DNA of 64,000 nucleotides. Source: Micromonospora sp. WMMD1120. Lineage in GTDB: Bacteria > Actinomycetota > Actinomycetes > Mycobacteriales > Micromonosporaceae. The translations under genes and the position numbers were made by a program. This document shows positions 42,774 through 50,785 of the stretch, piece after piece (within the stretch, counting starts at the first letter, position 1; the number at the start of each line of letters is the position of its first letter). Under the pieces are notes generated by a model. That model searched no databases and was not told the DNA's origin. It saw nothing but the letters and a program-made list of their open reading frames with translations. The DNA is taken from positions 6,048,001-6,112,000 of the forward strand of contig NZ_JARUBO010000005.1 of the NCBI RefSeq assembly GCF_029626235.1, in the 5' to 3' direction.

Positions 42774-43613
42774 TCAGCCCTTGACCGCGCCGGCGAGCGA
42801 CCCGGACGAGAGCCGGCGCTGCATGAACGCGAAGAAGATCAGGCTGGGGAGGGTCGCCAGCAGCGAACCGGCGGCCAGGGGTCCCAGTCGGGCGGTGCCC
42901 TCGATGCCGACGAACCGGGCCAACGCCACCGGCAGGGTGGCCAGCTCCGGTGTCTTGATCAGCACCAGGGCGAAGAAGAACTCGTTCCAGGCCGAGATGA
43001 ACGAGAACAACGCGGTCGCTACCAGGCCGGGGGCGAGCAGCGGGAAGACCACCCGCCGCAGCACCTGCACCCGGCTCGCGCCGTCGACCGAGGCGGCCTC
43101 CTCCAGCTCCCTCGGAATGTTGCGGACGAAGCCCTGGAGCATCCACAGCGCGAACGGCAGCGCCCAGACCACGTAGATCAGCACCAGTCCGGCGTGCGTG
43201 TTGGCCAGGCCGACCCGGCGCAGCACCAGGAAGATCGGGATGATCAGCAACACGAACGGGAAGAGCTGGGACAGCAGCACCCAGCCCAGCGCGGCGGTGC
43301 CGAGCCTGGAGCGGAACCGGGCCAACGCGTACGACGCCGGCATGGCGACGAGCACCGTCAGCACCGCCGAGGCGAGCGAGACCTGAAGGCTGTTGAACGC
43401 CGCCCGGCCCAGCTCCTGCTCGGTGAAGGCCTGGACGAAGTTCTGCAGTGTCGGGTTGTCCGGGATCAGCGTCGGGTGCAGGCGGACCAGCTCGCGTGGC
43501 GGTTTGAACGCCGTGGAGAGCAACCAGACCAGCGGGAACCCGAGGAAGATCAGATAGCCGGCGAGCGCGAGATATTGCAGCGTCCGGCTGGTGCGGCTCG
43601 GCTTTCCGAACAT
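42774..43613 (-). CDS. Carbohydrate ABC permease, MalG type
   Basis: A 279-residue inner-membrane permease with six membrane segments. The EAA loop for ATPase contact reads EEAASVDGAS...VFPLLAPGL. The N-terminal FLGFPLVWLLSTAFKPPREL is usual for MalG-type CUT1 permeases. ATG 43613 follows the MalF-type stop at once. It pairs with the MalF-type permease and the solute-binding protein. No ATPase gene is present, as in many actinomycete CUT1 operons that use a shared MsiK. Confidence 0.93.
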   Translation of the reverse strand: MFGKPSRTSRTLQYLALAGYLIFLGFPLVWLLSTAFKPPRELVRLHPTLIPDNPTLQNFVQAFTEQELGRAAFNSLQVSLASAVLTVLVAMPASYALARFRSRLGTAALGWVLLSQLFPFVLLIIPIFLVLRRVGLANTHAGLVLIYVVWALPFALWMLQGFVRNIPRELEEAASVDGASRVQVLRRVVFPLLAPGLVATALFSFISAWNEFFFALVLIKTPELATLPVALARFVGIEGTARLGPLAAGSLLATLPSLIFFAFMQRRLSSGSLAGAVKG

Positions 43614-43614
43614 G

Positions 43615-44550
43615 TCAGCTCGCCTCCCTGAGCCGGCGACGGAGATAGACGGCGAGCAACGCGATGATGAGCACGACCATCACGTTGCCGAGCGCTGCCG
43701 CGTAGCCGTAGTTGCCGTAGCGGAACGCCTCCTCGTACGCGAAGAGCATCGGCAGCATGGTCTTGCCACCCGGACCACCCGCGGTCAGCACGTAGACCAG
43801 GCCGAACGAGTTGAAGTTCCAGATGAAGTCCAGCGACGTGATCGCCACGATCACCGGGGCCAGGGCGGGCAGCGTGACGTGCCGGAACCGGTGCCAGGTG
43901 CTGGCCCCGTCCACCGCCGCCGCCTCGTGCAGCTCCCGCCCCACACCCTGGAGGCCGGCGAGCAGGACGACAGTGGTCTGCGGCATTCCCGCCCAGACGC
44001 CGACGATGATCACCGCCGGCAGGGCCGTGCTGAAGTCGCCGAGCCAGTTGGTCCGCAGCCCGTCCGCGCCGAACCGGTGAAAGACCTCGTTGAGCAGGCC
44101 GGCGTCGGGGTGGTAGACGAGTTTCCAGAGGATGCCGACAACGACCGGCGGCATCGCCCACGGCACCACGGCCAGCACCCGCGCCACGCCCCGGAACCGC
44201 AACTGCTGGTTGAGCAGCAGGGCCAACCCGAGGGCGAGCAGGAACTGCAACACCGTCACCCCGACCGCCCAGAGCAGGCCGATCTTGAAAGAGTTCCAGA
44301 ACAGCTCGTCGCCGAGAAGTTCCCGGTAGTTGGCCAGACCGGTGAAGCTGACCTCGACATTGCGCCCGGCGCGGGCGTCGGTGAAGCCGAGGTAGATGCC
44401 GCGCAGCAGCGGGAACACCGACAGCACCAGGATGGGCAGCAGCGACGGCAGGAGCAGCAGATAGATGGCGGTGCGGTCGGAGCGGAACCGGCTCGGCCGG
44501 CGGGCCGGCGCGGCCCGCTCGACGTCTGGCCGCTCGGTAAGGGTGGTCAT
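43615..44550 (-). CDS. Carbohydrate ABC permease, MalF type
   Basis: A 311-residue inner-membrane permease: IYLLLLPSLLPILVLSVFPLLRGIYLGFTD at the first segment, an EAA loop HEAAAVDGASTWHRFRHVTLPAL, and GGPGGKTMLPMLFAYEEAF near the end. ATG 44550 overlaps the LacI stop (ATGA), so regulator and transporter are co-translated. Forms the importer with the MalG-type permease. Confidence 0.93.
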   Translation of the reverse strand: MTTLTERPDVERAAPARRPSRFRSDRTAIYLLLLPSLLPILVLSVFPLLRGIYLGFTDARAGRNVEVSFTGLANYRELLGDELFWNSFKIGLLWAVGVTVLQFLLALGLALLLNQQLRFRGVARVLAVVPWAMPPVVVGILWKLVYHPDAGLLNEVFHRFGADGLRTNWLGDFSTALPAVIIVGVWAGMPQTTVVLLAGLQGVGRELHEAAAVDGASTWHRFRHVTLPALAPVIVAITSLDFIWNFNSFGLVYVLTAGGPGGKTMLPMLFAYEEAFRYGNYGYAAALGNVMVVLIIALLAVYLRRRLREAS

Positions 44551-45650
44551 GCGGTCACCCCTTCGCTGAACGGGTGGGTGGTCGGTGTGCGGGCCGGTCC
44601 GGTCTCGGTGCGAGGGGACGGCGGGGTCGTGGCGCTGGACGCGCGGACGACGAGACTCGGTGGCACCTGCTCGCGGCAGGGCGGCAGGGACGCGTCCGCC
44701 ATCCGGTGCAGGAGCAGCTCGGCGGCCCGGCGACCACGCTCGGTCGAGCCGAGCGAGACGCTGGAGAGCTGCGGAAACATCATCCGGGCCAGTTCGGTGT
44801 CGTCCATGCCGACCAGGGCGACGTCCTGTGGCACCCGGCGACCGGCGACCAGCAGGGCGTGCAGCGCGCCGACCGCGATCAGGTCGTTGGCACAGACCAG
44901 GGCGTCCGGCTCGGCGCGGGCGAGCAGTCTCTCGGTGGCGGCCCGGCCGGCGACGTACTGGAAGTCGCCGACCTCGATCAGGTTCTCGTCGAGCGGGATG
45001 CCGTGGCGGGCCAGGGCGGCGCGGAACCCGCTGTCCCGGGCGGCGCCGGGGACGGTGTCGAGCGGACCGTTGACGAAGCCGATCCGTCGTCGGCCGGTGG
45101 CGACGAGATGGTCCACCGCCAGCGCCACACCGTGCCGCGAGTCGGTACGCACGTTGTCGACCGGCGCGTCCGCGCCGAGCTGACCGACGACCACCACCGG
45201 CACCGGGCTGTCCACGAGCGCGGCCAGGTGGTCGTCGGTGACCCGGATCGGCGAGATGATCATCCCGTCGACGTAGCGGTGGGCCAGCCGCCGCAGCAGG
45301 GCGGTCTCGTTGTCGATGCGCCCGCCGGTCGCGTGCACCAGCAGCTGCCGCCCGGAGCCGGCGACGACCGCCTCGATGGCGCGCATCATCTCCACGTACA
45401 CCGGGTTGCCGATGTCCTCGACGGCGAGCGCGACGAGGCCGGTGCGCTGCGACTGGAGCGACCGGGCGATGGCGTTGGGCACGTAGCCCACCTCCGCCGC
45501 CGCCTCGCGGACCCGGCGGACCGTCTCGGGGCTGCCGCCGACGCCGTTGAGCACCCGCGACGCGGACGCGATGGAGACGCCGGCGCGGGCGGCGACGGTG
45601 TGCACTGTGGGCCGGCCGTCCGCCGATTCCTGTAAACGTTTACGACCCAC
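44547..45650 (-). CDS. LacI-family repressor at the head of the operon
   Basis: A 367-residue regulator: helix-turn-helix TVHTVAARAGVSIASASRVLNG, hinge region ARSLQSQRTGLVALAVEDIGNPVY and a periplasmic-binding-protein-like effector domain (VALVGMDDTELARMMFPQLSSV). GTG 45650 was chosen over an upstream GTG at 45665 because the only clear ribosome site, GGAGGTG (45663-45657), lies 6 bases before it. It is the first gene of the operon and overlaps the MalF-type gene by ATGA. Three LacI-type operators at and before the start point to autoregulation of the whole operon. Effector probably the imported sugar or a phosphorylated product. Confidence 0.93.
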   Translation of the reverse strand: MGRKRLQESADGRPTVHTVAARAGVSIASASRVLNGVGGSPETVRRVREAAAEVGYVPNAIARSLQSQRTGLVALAVEDIGNPVYVEMMRAIEAVVAGSGRQLLVHATGGRIDNETALLRRLAHRYVDGMIISPIRVTDDHLAALVDSPVPVVVVGQLGADAPVDNVRTDSRHGVALAVDHLVATGRRRIGFVNGPLDTVPGAARDSGFRAALARHGIPLDENLIEVGDFQYVAGRAATERLLARAEPDALVCANDLIAVGALHALLVAGRRVPQDVALVGMDDTELARMMFPQLSSVSLGSTERGRRAAELLLHRMADASLPPCREQVPPSLVVRASSATTPPSPRTETGPARTPTTHPFSEGVTA

Positions 45651-45742
45651 GTTCGGCACCTCCACCCGATAGCTGTAAACGTTTCCGGGGAGTCTGCTCC
45701 GCGATCCTCCGAGAGGTCAACCACCGTTACGAAAACGTTTCC
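45631..45742. promoter_or_regulatory. Three LacI-type operators
   Basis: GTAAACGTTTAC (45632-45643, perfect palindrome, inside the first codons of the regulator), GTAAACGTTTCC (45675-45686) and GAAAACGTTTCC (45731-45742). All share AAACGTTT with centres about 43 and 56 bases apart. This is a classic LacI/GalR operator core; several sites allow looping. They would control the ten-gene operon. Confidence 0.8.
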
Positions 45743-45986
45743 AACCCCGCCCACCCCCACCCCCACCCCCACCCCCACCCCGGCCCCCGCCCCGTTGATC
45801 ATGAAGTTGTGGTCACGACACGCCGTGGCCGAAGGCAATAACTTCATGATCAACGGGGGCGGGTGGGGGCGGGCGGGGGCGGGCGGGGGTGGGCGGGGGT
45901 GGGGGCGGGGGCGGGCGGGGGTGGGGGCGAGCGGGGGGCGGCGGGGGCGGGCGGGGGTGGGCGGGGGAAGGGGTTGTTGGGCTGGG
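45743..45986. other. C-rich and G-rich low-complexity tracts around a palindrome
   Basis: A 244-base gap with no gene. A C-rich tract of CCCCCA repeats (about 45746-45789) precedes, and a long G-rich tract of GGGGGTGGGCG-type units (about 45859-45970) follows, the 69-bp palindrome. The G tract could form G-quadruplexes. The same arrangement surrounds the copy at 33874. Confidence 0.8.
45790..45858. repeat. 69-bp palindromic element, copy 2 (opposite orientation)
   Basis: Arms CCCCGTTGATCATGAAGTT (45790-45808) and complement (45840-45858). Its centre is nearly the reverse complement of that of the 33874 copy, with about four differences over 69 bases. It lies between the alpha/beta hydrolase gene and the LacI operon, both minus strand, so it may stop transcription from the hydrolase before the operon. 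Confidence 0.9.
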
Positions 45987-46727
45987 TTAGTTGGTTGTCA
46001 GCAGGCGGGCTACGGTCTCCGGCTCCGCCAGGTGCGGGAAGTGGCTGCCGGGCAGCACTGTCACGCTGACCTGCGGCAGGACGTCCGTCAGCCAGGCCAG
46101 GTAACGGGCCGGCGGCTCGGACGAGGTCAGCCAGCGGTAGCTGATCCCCCGCTCGCCGATGGACCGCAGGTCGGCCGACCGCTCGGCGACGATCTCCTGG
46201 TCCGACCCGCTGAGGATCTCGCCCCAGTAACCGAGCAGCAGGTCCGGCCGGGGATCGGTGGCGGTGTCCACCAGCTCACGCGCCTCGGCCGGCAACGACT
46301 CGATTCCCATGCCGGCCAGCATGGCGTCCCACACTCTGCGCCACTCGGGGCTGCGCAGGGTCGGCTCGGCCTGGCGGACGGCCACGCCGAACGGGCCGGG
46401 CAGCAGGATCTGGTCCAGGTTGACCACGCCCCGCGCCGGATGGCGGGCGGCGTACACGGTGGCGACCACAGCGCCGACCGAGTGGCCCACCACCACCGGC
46501 TCGGTGAGACCCGCGGCGGTCACCTGGTCGTGGACGGTTTGGGCGACCTCCGCCATCCGGTACGACTCCCGGCGGGGCGCGTCACCGTGGCCGGGCAGGT
46601 CGAGGGCGAGCACCGGCCGGTCCGGGTCGAGCGCCGCGAGTTCGCGGCGGACCGGTTCCCACTGCCGCCGGTCGAACGTGAGGCCGTGCAGCAACACCAG
46701 TGGTGGGCGGGTCGACCCGTCAGTCAT
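45987..46727 (-). CDS. Alpha/beta hydrolase
   Basis: A 246-residue cytoplasmic hydrolase: oxyanion-region LLHGLTFDRRQWEPV, DLPGHGDAPR, nucleophile S83 in VVGHSVGAVVA and catalytic His in LPGSHFPHLAEP. It resembles small esterases or lactonases of the AB hydrolase 1 group; substrate unknown. It overlaps the TetR gene by 8 bases, so both are transcribed together from the promoter shared with the divergent aldo/keto reductase. Confidence 0.9.
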   Translation of the reverse strand: MTDGSTRPPLVLLHGLTFDRRQWEPVRRELAALDPDRPVLALDLPGHGDAPRRESYRMAEVAQTVHDQVTAAGLTEPVVVGHSVGAVVATVYAARHPARGVVNLDQILLPGPFGVAVRQAEPTLRSPEWRRVWDAMLAGMGIESLPAEARELVDTATDPRPDLLLGYWGEILSGSDQEIVAERSADLRSIGERGISYRWLTSSEPPARYLAWLTDVLPQVSVTVLPGSHFPHLAEPETVARLLTTN

Positions 46728-47352
46728 CGTCGTGCCTTTCGTCGGAGCGTCTACCGACCGCGCTGGCGCGCAGCGAGTCGATGGTGAGGTCGAGGGCCGC
46801 TTCGAGGTGGTCGGTCCGCCCGGTGGACAGCAGCAGGAGCACGCCGCCCTGGATGCCGGCGAGCAGCGCCGCCGCCGTACGGTCGGCGTCCACGTCCGGG
46901 CCGATGTCCCCGGTGGCCTGCATGTGCCGGACGCCGGCGGCGATGGCGTCCTGCCAGCGCACCATGAGGCCGATCATGACAGCCTGCGCGCCCGGCGCCC
47001 GCCGCCCGGTCTGACCGAGCAGGCCGTTGAGCGGGCACTTGACCCCCTGCGCCCGGTAGCGCTCGACCAGCCGGTCGCGCCACGCCAGCCAGGTCGGCCA
47101 GGAGGTGAGGTTGCTGAGCATCGGTTCCTGGTCCAGGAGAACCTGGTCGGCCTCGTACTGGGCCACCGCCAGCAGCAATTCCTCCTTCCCGTCCGGGAAG
47201 TAGTGGAAGAGCTGCCCCTTGCTGGTGCCGGTGTGCGCCATCACGTCCTCGAGGCGTACCTCGTCGACGCCGCGCTCACGGATCTCGGTTGCCGCGCCCG
47301 CGACGATCCGCGCCCGGGTGGCCTCGCCCTTGCGGGTGAGCACTCGTGTCAT
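46720..47352 (-). CDS. TetR-family regulator
   Basis: A 210-residue regulator with an N-terminal helix-turn-helix (ARIVAGAATEIRERGVDEVRLEDVMAHTGTSKGQLFHYFPDGKEE pattern, about residues 14-60) and a C-terminal ligand domain with KCPLNGLLGQTGRR. The pattern resembles TetR_C_33-type repressors of quinone or electrophile response. It is divergent from the aldo/keto reductase across 140 bases with a 16-base palindrome, and coupled to the hydrolase downstream. Confidence 0.9.
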   Translation of the reverse strand: MTRVLTRKGEATRARIVAGAATEIRERGVDEVRLEDVMAHTGTSKGQLFHYFPDGKEELLLAVAQYEADQVLLDQEPMLSNLTSWPTWLAWRDRLVERYRAQGVKCPLNGLLGQTGRRAPGAQAVMIGLMVRWQDAIAAGVRHMQATGDIGPDVDADRTAAALLAGIQGGVLLLLSTGRTDHLEAALDLTIDSLRASAVGRRSDERHDDD

Positions 47353-47410
47353 GAGACCTCCGTCACCGCCTCTCCCCTCGCGCCTGCCGGTCAGACCCTA
47401 GCCCGGTTTC

Positions 47411-47426
47411 TGGACTTGCAGGTCCA
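47411..47426. promoter_or_regulatory. Candidate TetR operator
   Basis: TGGACTTGCAGGTCCA: TGGAC and GTCCA arms around TTGCAG, palindromic except for one central pair. Midway between the divergent TetR-hydrolase and aldo/keto reductase genes. Confidence 0.6.
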
Positions 47427-47492
47427 ATTTTGCCGCGCCATGGTCGGTTACGCGGTCCACTCGGGCCGACATGTGATCGAGAGGACGCCCCG

Positions 47493-48596
47493 ATGAACCA
47501 CTACTACCTGCTCGGGCGGTCCGGTCTGCGGGTCAGCCGGCTGGCGCTGGGCACCATGAACTTCGGCGTCGACGGGTTCCACGCCGCGTACGGCAAGACC
47601 GAGGAGGAGTCCGAGCCGATCTTCCGCCGGTATCTGGAGGCGGGCGGGAACTTCATCGACACGGCGGACTTCTACACCGCCGGGGAGAGCGAGAGGATCC
47701 TCGGCCGCCTGATCGACCGGGCCGGCGCGCGCGAGCGGCTGGTGCTCACCAGCAAGTTCACCAACACCGTCGACCCCGGCGACCCGAACGCGAGCGGCAA
47801 CGGGCGCAAGCACATCATGCGGGCCGTGGAGGCGTCGCTGAGCCGGCTCGGCACCGACTACCTCGACCTGTACCTGCTGCACACCTGGGACCGGATCACC
47901 CCGGTCGAGGAGGTCGTGCACACCCTCGACGACCTGGTGCGCACCGGCAAGATCCGGTACGCCGGCCTCTCCGACGTGCCGGCCTGGTACGCGGCCCGCG
48001 CGCAGAGCTACGCCGAGGCGCACGGACTGGCTCCGCTGATCAACCTGCAACTGCCGTACTCCCTGGTCAACAGGGGGGTCGAGGCGGAGTTCGTGGCGAT
48101 GGCGCAGAACGTGGGCATGGGGCTCACCGCGTGGAGCCCGATCGCCGGCGGCCTGCTCACCGGCAAGTACCGGCGCGGCGCCGACGGCCTGAGCGGGACC
48201 GGCCGCCTGACCACGCCGAACGCCGGAGGTCGGGAGATCAGCTCCGGCGACTGGCAGGTCGTCGAGGCCCTGGAGGGCGTGGCCGCCGACCTGGGCCGCA
48301 GCATGGCCCAGGTGGCGATCAACTGGGTCGCCACCCAGCCCGCCGTCGCCTCGGTGATCATCGGCGCGAGCAGCGCCGAGCAGGTCGCCAGCAACTTCGA
48401 GGCACTCGACTTCGAGATCCCGGCCGACGCCCGCCGCCGGCTCGACGAGGCCAGCGCGCCGAAGCTCGACCTGCCGTACGCGATGTTCACAGCGGAGTAC
48501 CAGTCCTGGGTGGTCAGCCCCGGCCTGGGGATCGGGGACAAGCCGGCCGGCTACGCCCCGCCGGTCCTCAACGCCGCGACAGAGGCGGCCCGGTAG
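47493..48596 (+). CDS. Aldo/keto reductase (YajO/Tas-like)
   Basis: A 367-residue NADPH-dependent reductase: LGRSGLRVSRLALGTMNFG at the start, catalytic Asp/Tyr in FIDTADFYTAGESE, Lys in LTSKFTN, His in YLLHTWD, and the cofactor motif SVIIGASSAEQV. ATG 47493 with GAGAGGACG upstream. The divergent TetR and the palindrome at 47411 suggest that this gene is induced by a carbonyl or electrophile signal. A perfect hairpin follows. Confidence 0.93.
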   Translation: MNHYYLLGRSGLRVSRLALGTMNFGVDGFHAAYGKTEEESEPIFRRYLEAGGNFIDTADFYTAGESERILGRLIDRAGARERLVLTSKFTNTVDPGDPNASGNGRKHIMRAVEASLSRLGTDYLDLYLLHTWDRITPVEEVVHTLDDLVRTGKIRYAGLSDVPAWYAARAQSYAEAHGLAPLINLQLPYSLVNRGVEAEFVAMAQNVGMGLTAWSPIAGGLLTGKYRRGADGLSGTGRLTTPNAGGREISSGDWQVVEALEGVAADLGRSMAQVAINWVATQPAVASVIIGASSAEQVASNFEALDFEIPADARRRLDEASAPKLDLPYAMFTAEYQSWVVSPGLGIGDKPAGYAPPVLNAATEAAR

Positions 48597-48611
48597 CGGG
48601 CCCGGCGCAGA

Positions 48612-48646
48612 CCGTGGCCCGCACGTCGACGCCGTGCGGGCCACGG
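48612..48646. terminator. Bidirectional terminator hairpin
   Basis: CCGTGGCCCGCACG (48612-48625) pairs perfectly with CGTGCGGGCCACGG (48633-48646) around a 7-base loop, between the convergent aldo/keto reductase and hydrolase genes. Confidence 0.8.
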
Positions 48647-48659
48647 CGCACGCTGCCGC

Positions 48660-49634
48660 TCAGCATCCCGTCCCGGGACTCGACGTGGCCGTCGTCTCCC
48701 CCTCGTAGAGCGCGACGTACCGCCGGCGCAGCTCGTCGGCCCCGGCGCCGAGGGCGGCCAGGTTGAGCGTGTTGTGCCCGACGCCCAACGCCTCCGGCAG
48801 GGCGCAGACCCGCAGTGGTACGGCGTTCGCGGCGGCGATGCGGCGCGGCACGTCGAGCGCCGCCCGGAGGTCCACCACGGCGTCGAGCGGGCTGATCACG
48901 ACCGCCACGGACCGCAGACCGGTTCGCCGGGGCCGCCTCGGCAGGGCCCGCGCGATCGTCAGGTACTGGGTGACGGCGGCGAGCGAGTAGCCGCGCGAGG
49001 TCACCCGGTCCGGCAGCAGGCGGCGTCCGTACAGCAGGATGATGGGCCGGACGGCGTAGGCCGGCGCCTGCCGGCGGTCCGGGCGGAAGAACGGCGACAG
49101 CAGCACCAGACGCCGCACGACGGTGCCCGGCAGCTGGGCCAGCCAGGTGGCGAGCACCGCGCCGCCGGAGATCCCCACCACCCCCACCTCGTCGCCCAGG
49201 CCCGCCGCGACCCGCAGGGCCTCCTCGGCGTACGTCGTCAGCGCGCCGACCTCGACCCGGTGGTGGGCCCGCCGGTCGACGGTCCCGTGCCGGGGAGCCC
49301 GGGGAACCCAGACGTTGTACCCCCTGTCGAAGAACTCCTGCGCCAGGTCCTCGTGCTGATCCGGCGCGACGGTGTACCCGTGCAGCAGCAGCACGACCCG
49401 CTCGGTCGGGAAACCGTGGTTCAGCAGCCGGCTGCGCGACTCCGGCCGGACCTCGGGGTCCGCCGCCTCGGCGGCGATGACGGCTTCGGCGGCCCGGGTG
49501 GCGGCGGCGAAGTCCAGCGGTCGCGCCGGCACGGGACCGGGGCGCGGACGGGGCACCGGCCAGAGCCAGAGCCCGCCGATCGCCACACCCACCAGCGCCA
49601 ACCCGCCGACCACCTGCGCGACGATCTCCGGCAT
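48660..49634 (-). CDS. Membrane-anchored alpha/beta hydrolase
   Basis: A 324-residue protein with one N-terminal membrane segment (IVAQVVGGLALVGVAIGGLWLW) and an alpha/beta-hydrolase domain: VVLLLHGYTVAPDQHEDLA, nucleophile S156 in VVGISGGAVLA, and a C-terminal GVGHNTLNL with the catalytic His. Resembles monoacylglycerol-lipase-like or BD-FAE-like esterases. ATG 49634 is preferred; an in-frame GTG at 49664 would add 10 residues. Substrate unknown. Confidence 0.83.
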   Translation of the reverse strand: MPEIVAQVVGGLALVGVAIGGLWLWPVPRPRPGPVPARPLDFAAATRAAEAVIAAEAADPEVRPESRSRLLNHGFPTERVVLLLHGYTVAPDQHEDLAQEFFDRGYNVWVPRAPRHGTVDRRAHHRVEVGALTTYAEEALRVAAGLGDEVGVVGISGGAVLATWLAQLPGTVVRRLVLLSPFFRPDRRQAPAYAVRPIILLYGRRLLPDRVTSRGYSLAAVTQYLTIARALPRRPRRTGLRSVAVVISPLDAVVDLRAALDVPRRIAAANAVPLRVCALPEALGVGHNTLNLAALGAGADELRRRYVALYEGETTATSSPGTGC

Positions 49635-49743
49635 GGGCCCGATGCTGGCAGGGCCGGCGACCACCGACGGCCCGGGGGTGCGTCCGGGTGACCGGGCGCA
49701 CCCCCGCCCGCTGGTTCGCCGGCGCGACGACGACCCGGAGGCC

Positions 49744-50628
49744 CTAGTTCGCCGCGAAGGTGACCCGGGACCGCACCTGCCGGAAGCCGGTGCGTTCCAA
49801 CTCCGCCCGCACCGCGACCCGGTGGGCGTCCACGTCGGCGATCACCTCGTAGGCGCCGTCGGCGGCGAGAACCCGGACGGCCTCCGCCAGGAGTTCGGGC
49901 CGGGCCGCCTCGTCGAGCAGGCCGAGGTAGGCCAGCAGCGGGTAGCAGGCGTCGCCGAACGTCCCGGCCAGCCCGACCGGCTCACCGTCGCGCACCGCGA
50001 CCCGCCAGCGCTCGGTCGCGTCCCCGAGCCAGGCCAGGGGGTCGGTGGCGAGGTCGACGCCACCGACCGCGCTGGCGATCTCGGCGCCGGTCAGCACGTC
50101 CGGCTCGGCGATCCGGGCGACCAGGTCGTCGATCTCCGCCGTGTCGACCGGTGTACGGAATCCGTAGCGCCCGGAGGACGCCGGCAGGGGCGTGCCGGTC
50201 CACGAGCAGCGCACCCGCTCCCCCCGCTCGACCAGCCCGGCGAGCCGGGCCGCCGCCATCGGCGCCCGCACCACGGCCAGCACCTCGGGGCGACGCCGCC
50301 AGTGTGCCGGCAGGGCCGCGTAGTACGGGTGGGGGCCGCCGAGCGCGAGGTGGGCGGCGCGCAGCAGGTCGGCGCCCACCTCCGGCTCGGCGTCGAGGTC
50401 GAACCGCTCCAACCACGGGGCGCCCACGGCGCCCGGTGGCCGCAGCCACGCGGCCCGGCCGACCACCCGGCCGGCGCGCAGCGCGACCCAGGTCGTCTCG
50501 GGTCGGTAACCGCCACCGGCGATGCCGTCGGCGTAGGCGACCTGTCGCAGGTCGGGCAGCGGATCGGGCATGGAGTCGAACACGTGTTCCTCGCCCGCGA
50601 CGAGCGGACGAATGACCAGATCAGACAT
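49744..50628 (-). CDS. GNAT-family N-acetyltransferase
   Basis: A 294-residue protein with two GNAT-like halves. The first half holds TWVALRAGRVVGRAAWL; the second has RWRVAVRDGEPVGLAGTF, then LGLLDEAARPELLAEAV and AYEVIADVDAHRVAVRAELERTGFRQV, the usual acetyl-CoA region. Tandem GNAT proteins of this size are common in actinomycetes and acetylate small molecules; substrate unknown. ATG 50628. Alone, 157 bases from the LtrA gene. Confidence 0.8.
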   Translation of the reverse strand: MSDLVIRPLVAGEEHVFDSMPDPLPDLRQVAYADGIAGGGYRPETTWVALRAGRVVGRAAWLRPPGAVGAPWLERFDLDAEPEVGADLLRAAHLALGGPHPYYAALPAHWRRRPEVLAVVRAPMAAARLAGLVERGERVRCSWTGTPLPASSGRYGFRTPVDTAEIDDLVARIAEPDVLTGAEIASAVGGVDLATDPLAWLGDATERWRVAVRDGEPVGLAGTFGDACYPLLAYLGLLDEAARPELLAEAVRVLAADGAYEVIADVDAHRVAVRAELERTGFRQVRSRVTFAAN

Positions 50629-50785
50629 GGCGTGGTCCTCCGGGAGACGGGCGCCCCGGGTCAGATCCGCGCGGACGCCGGAGCGCGGAGGGGGCGCAGA
50701 ACATCGGACATTGCTCTGACCTCCTCCCGGCTCGACGGCGTGCCGACGACCCTACGCGCGGTGGTCGGCGGCCCGCAACGTGCCA

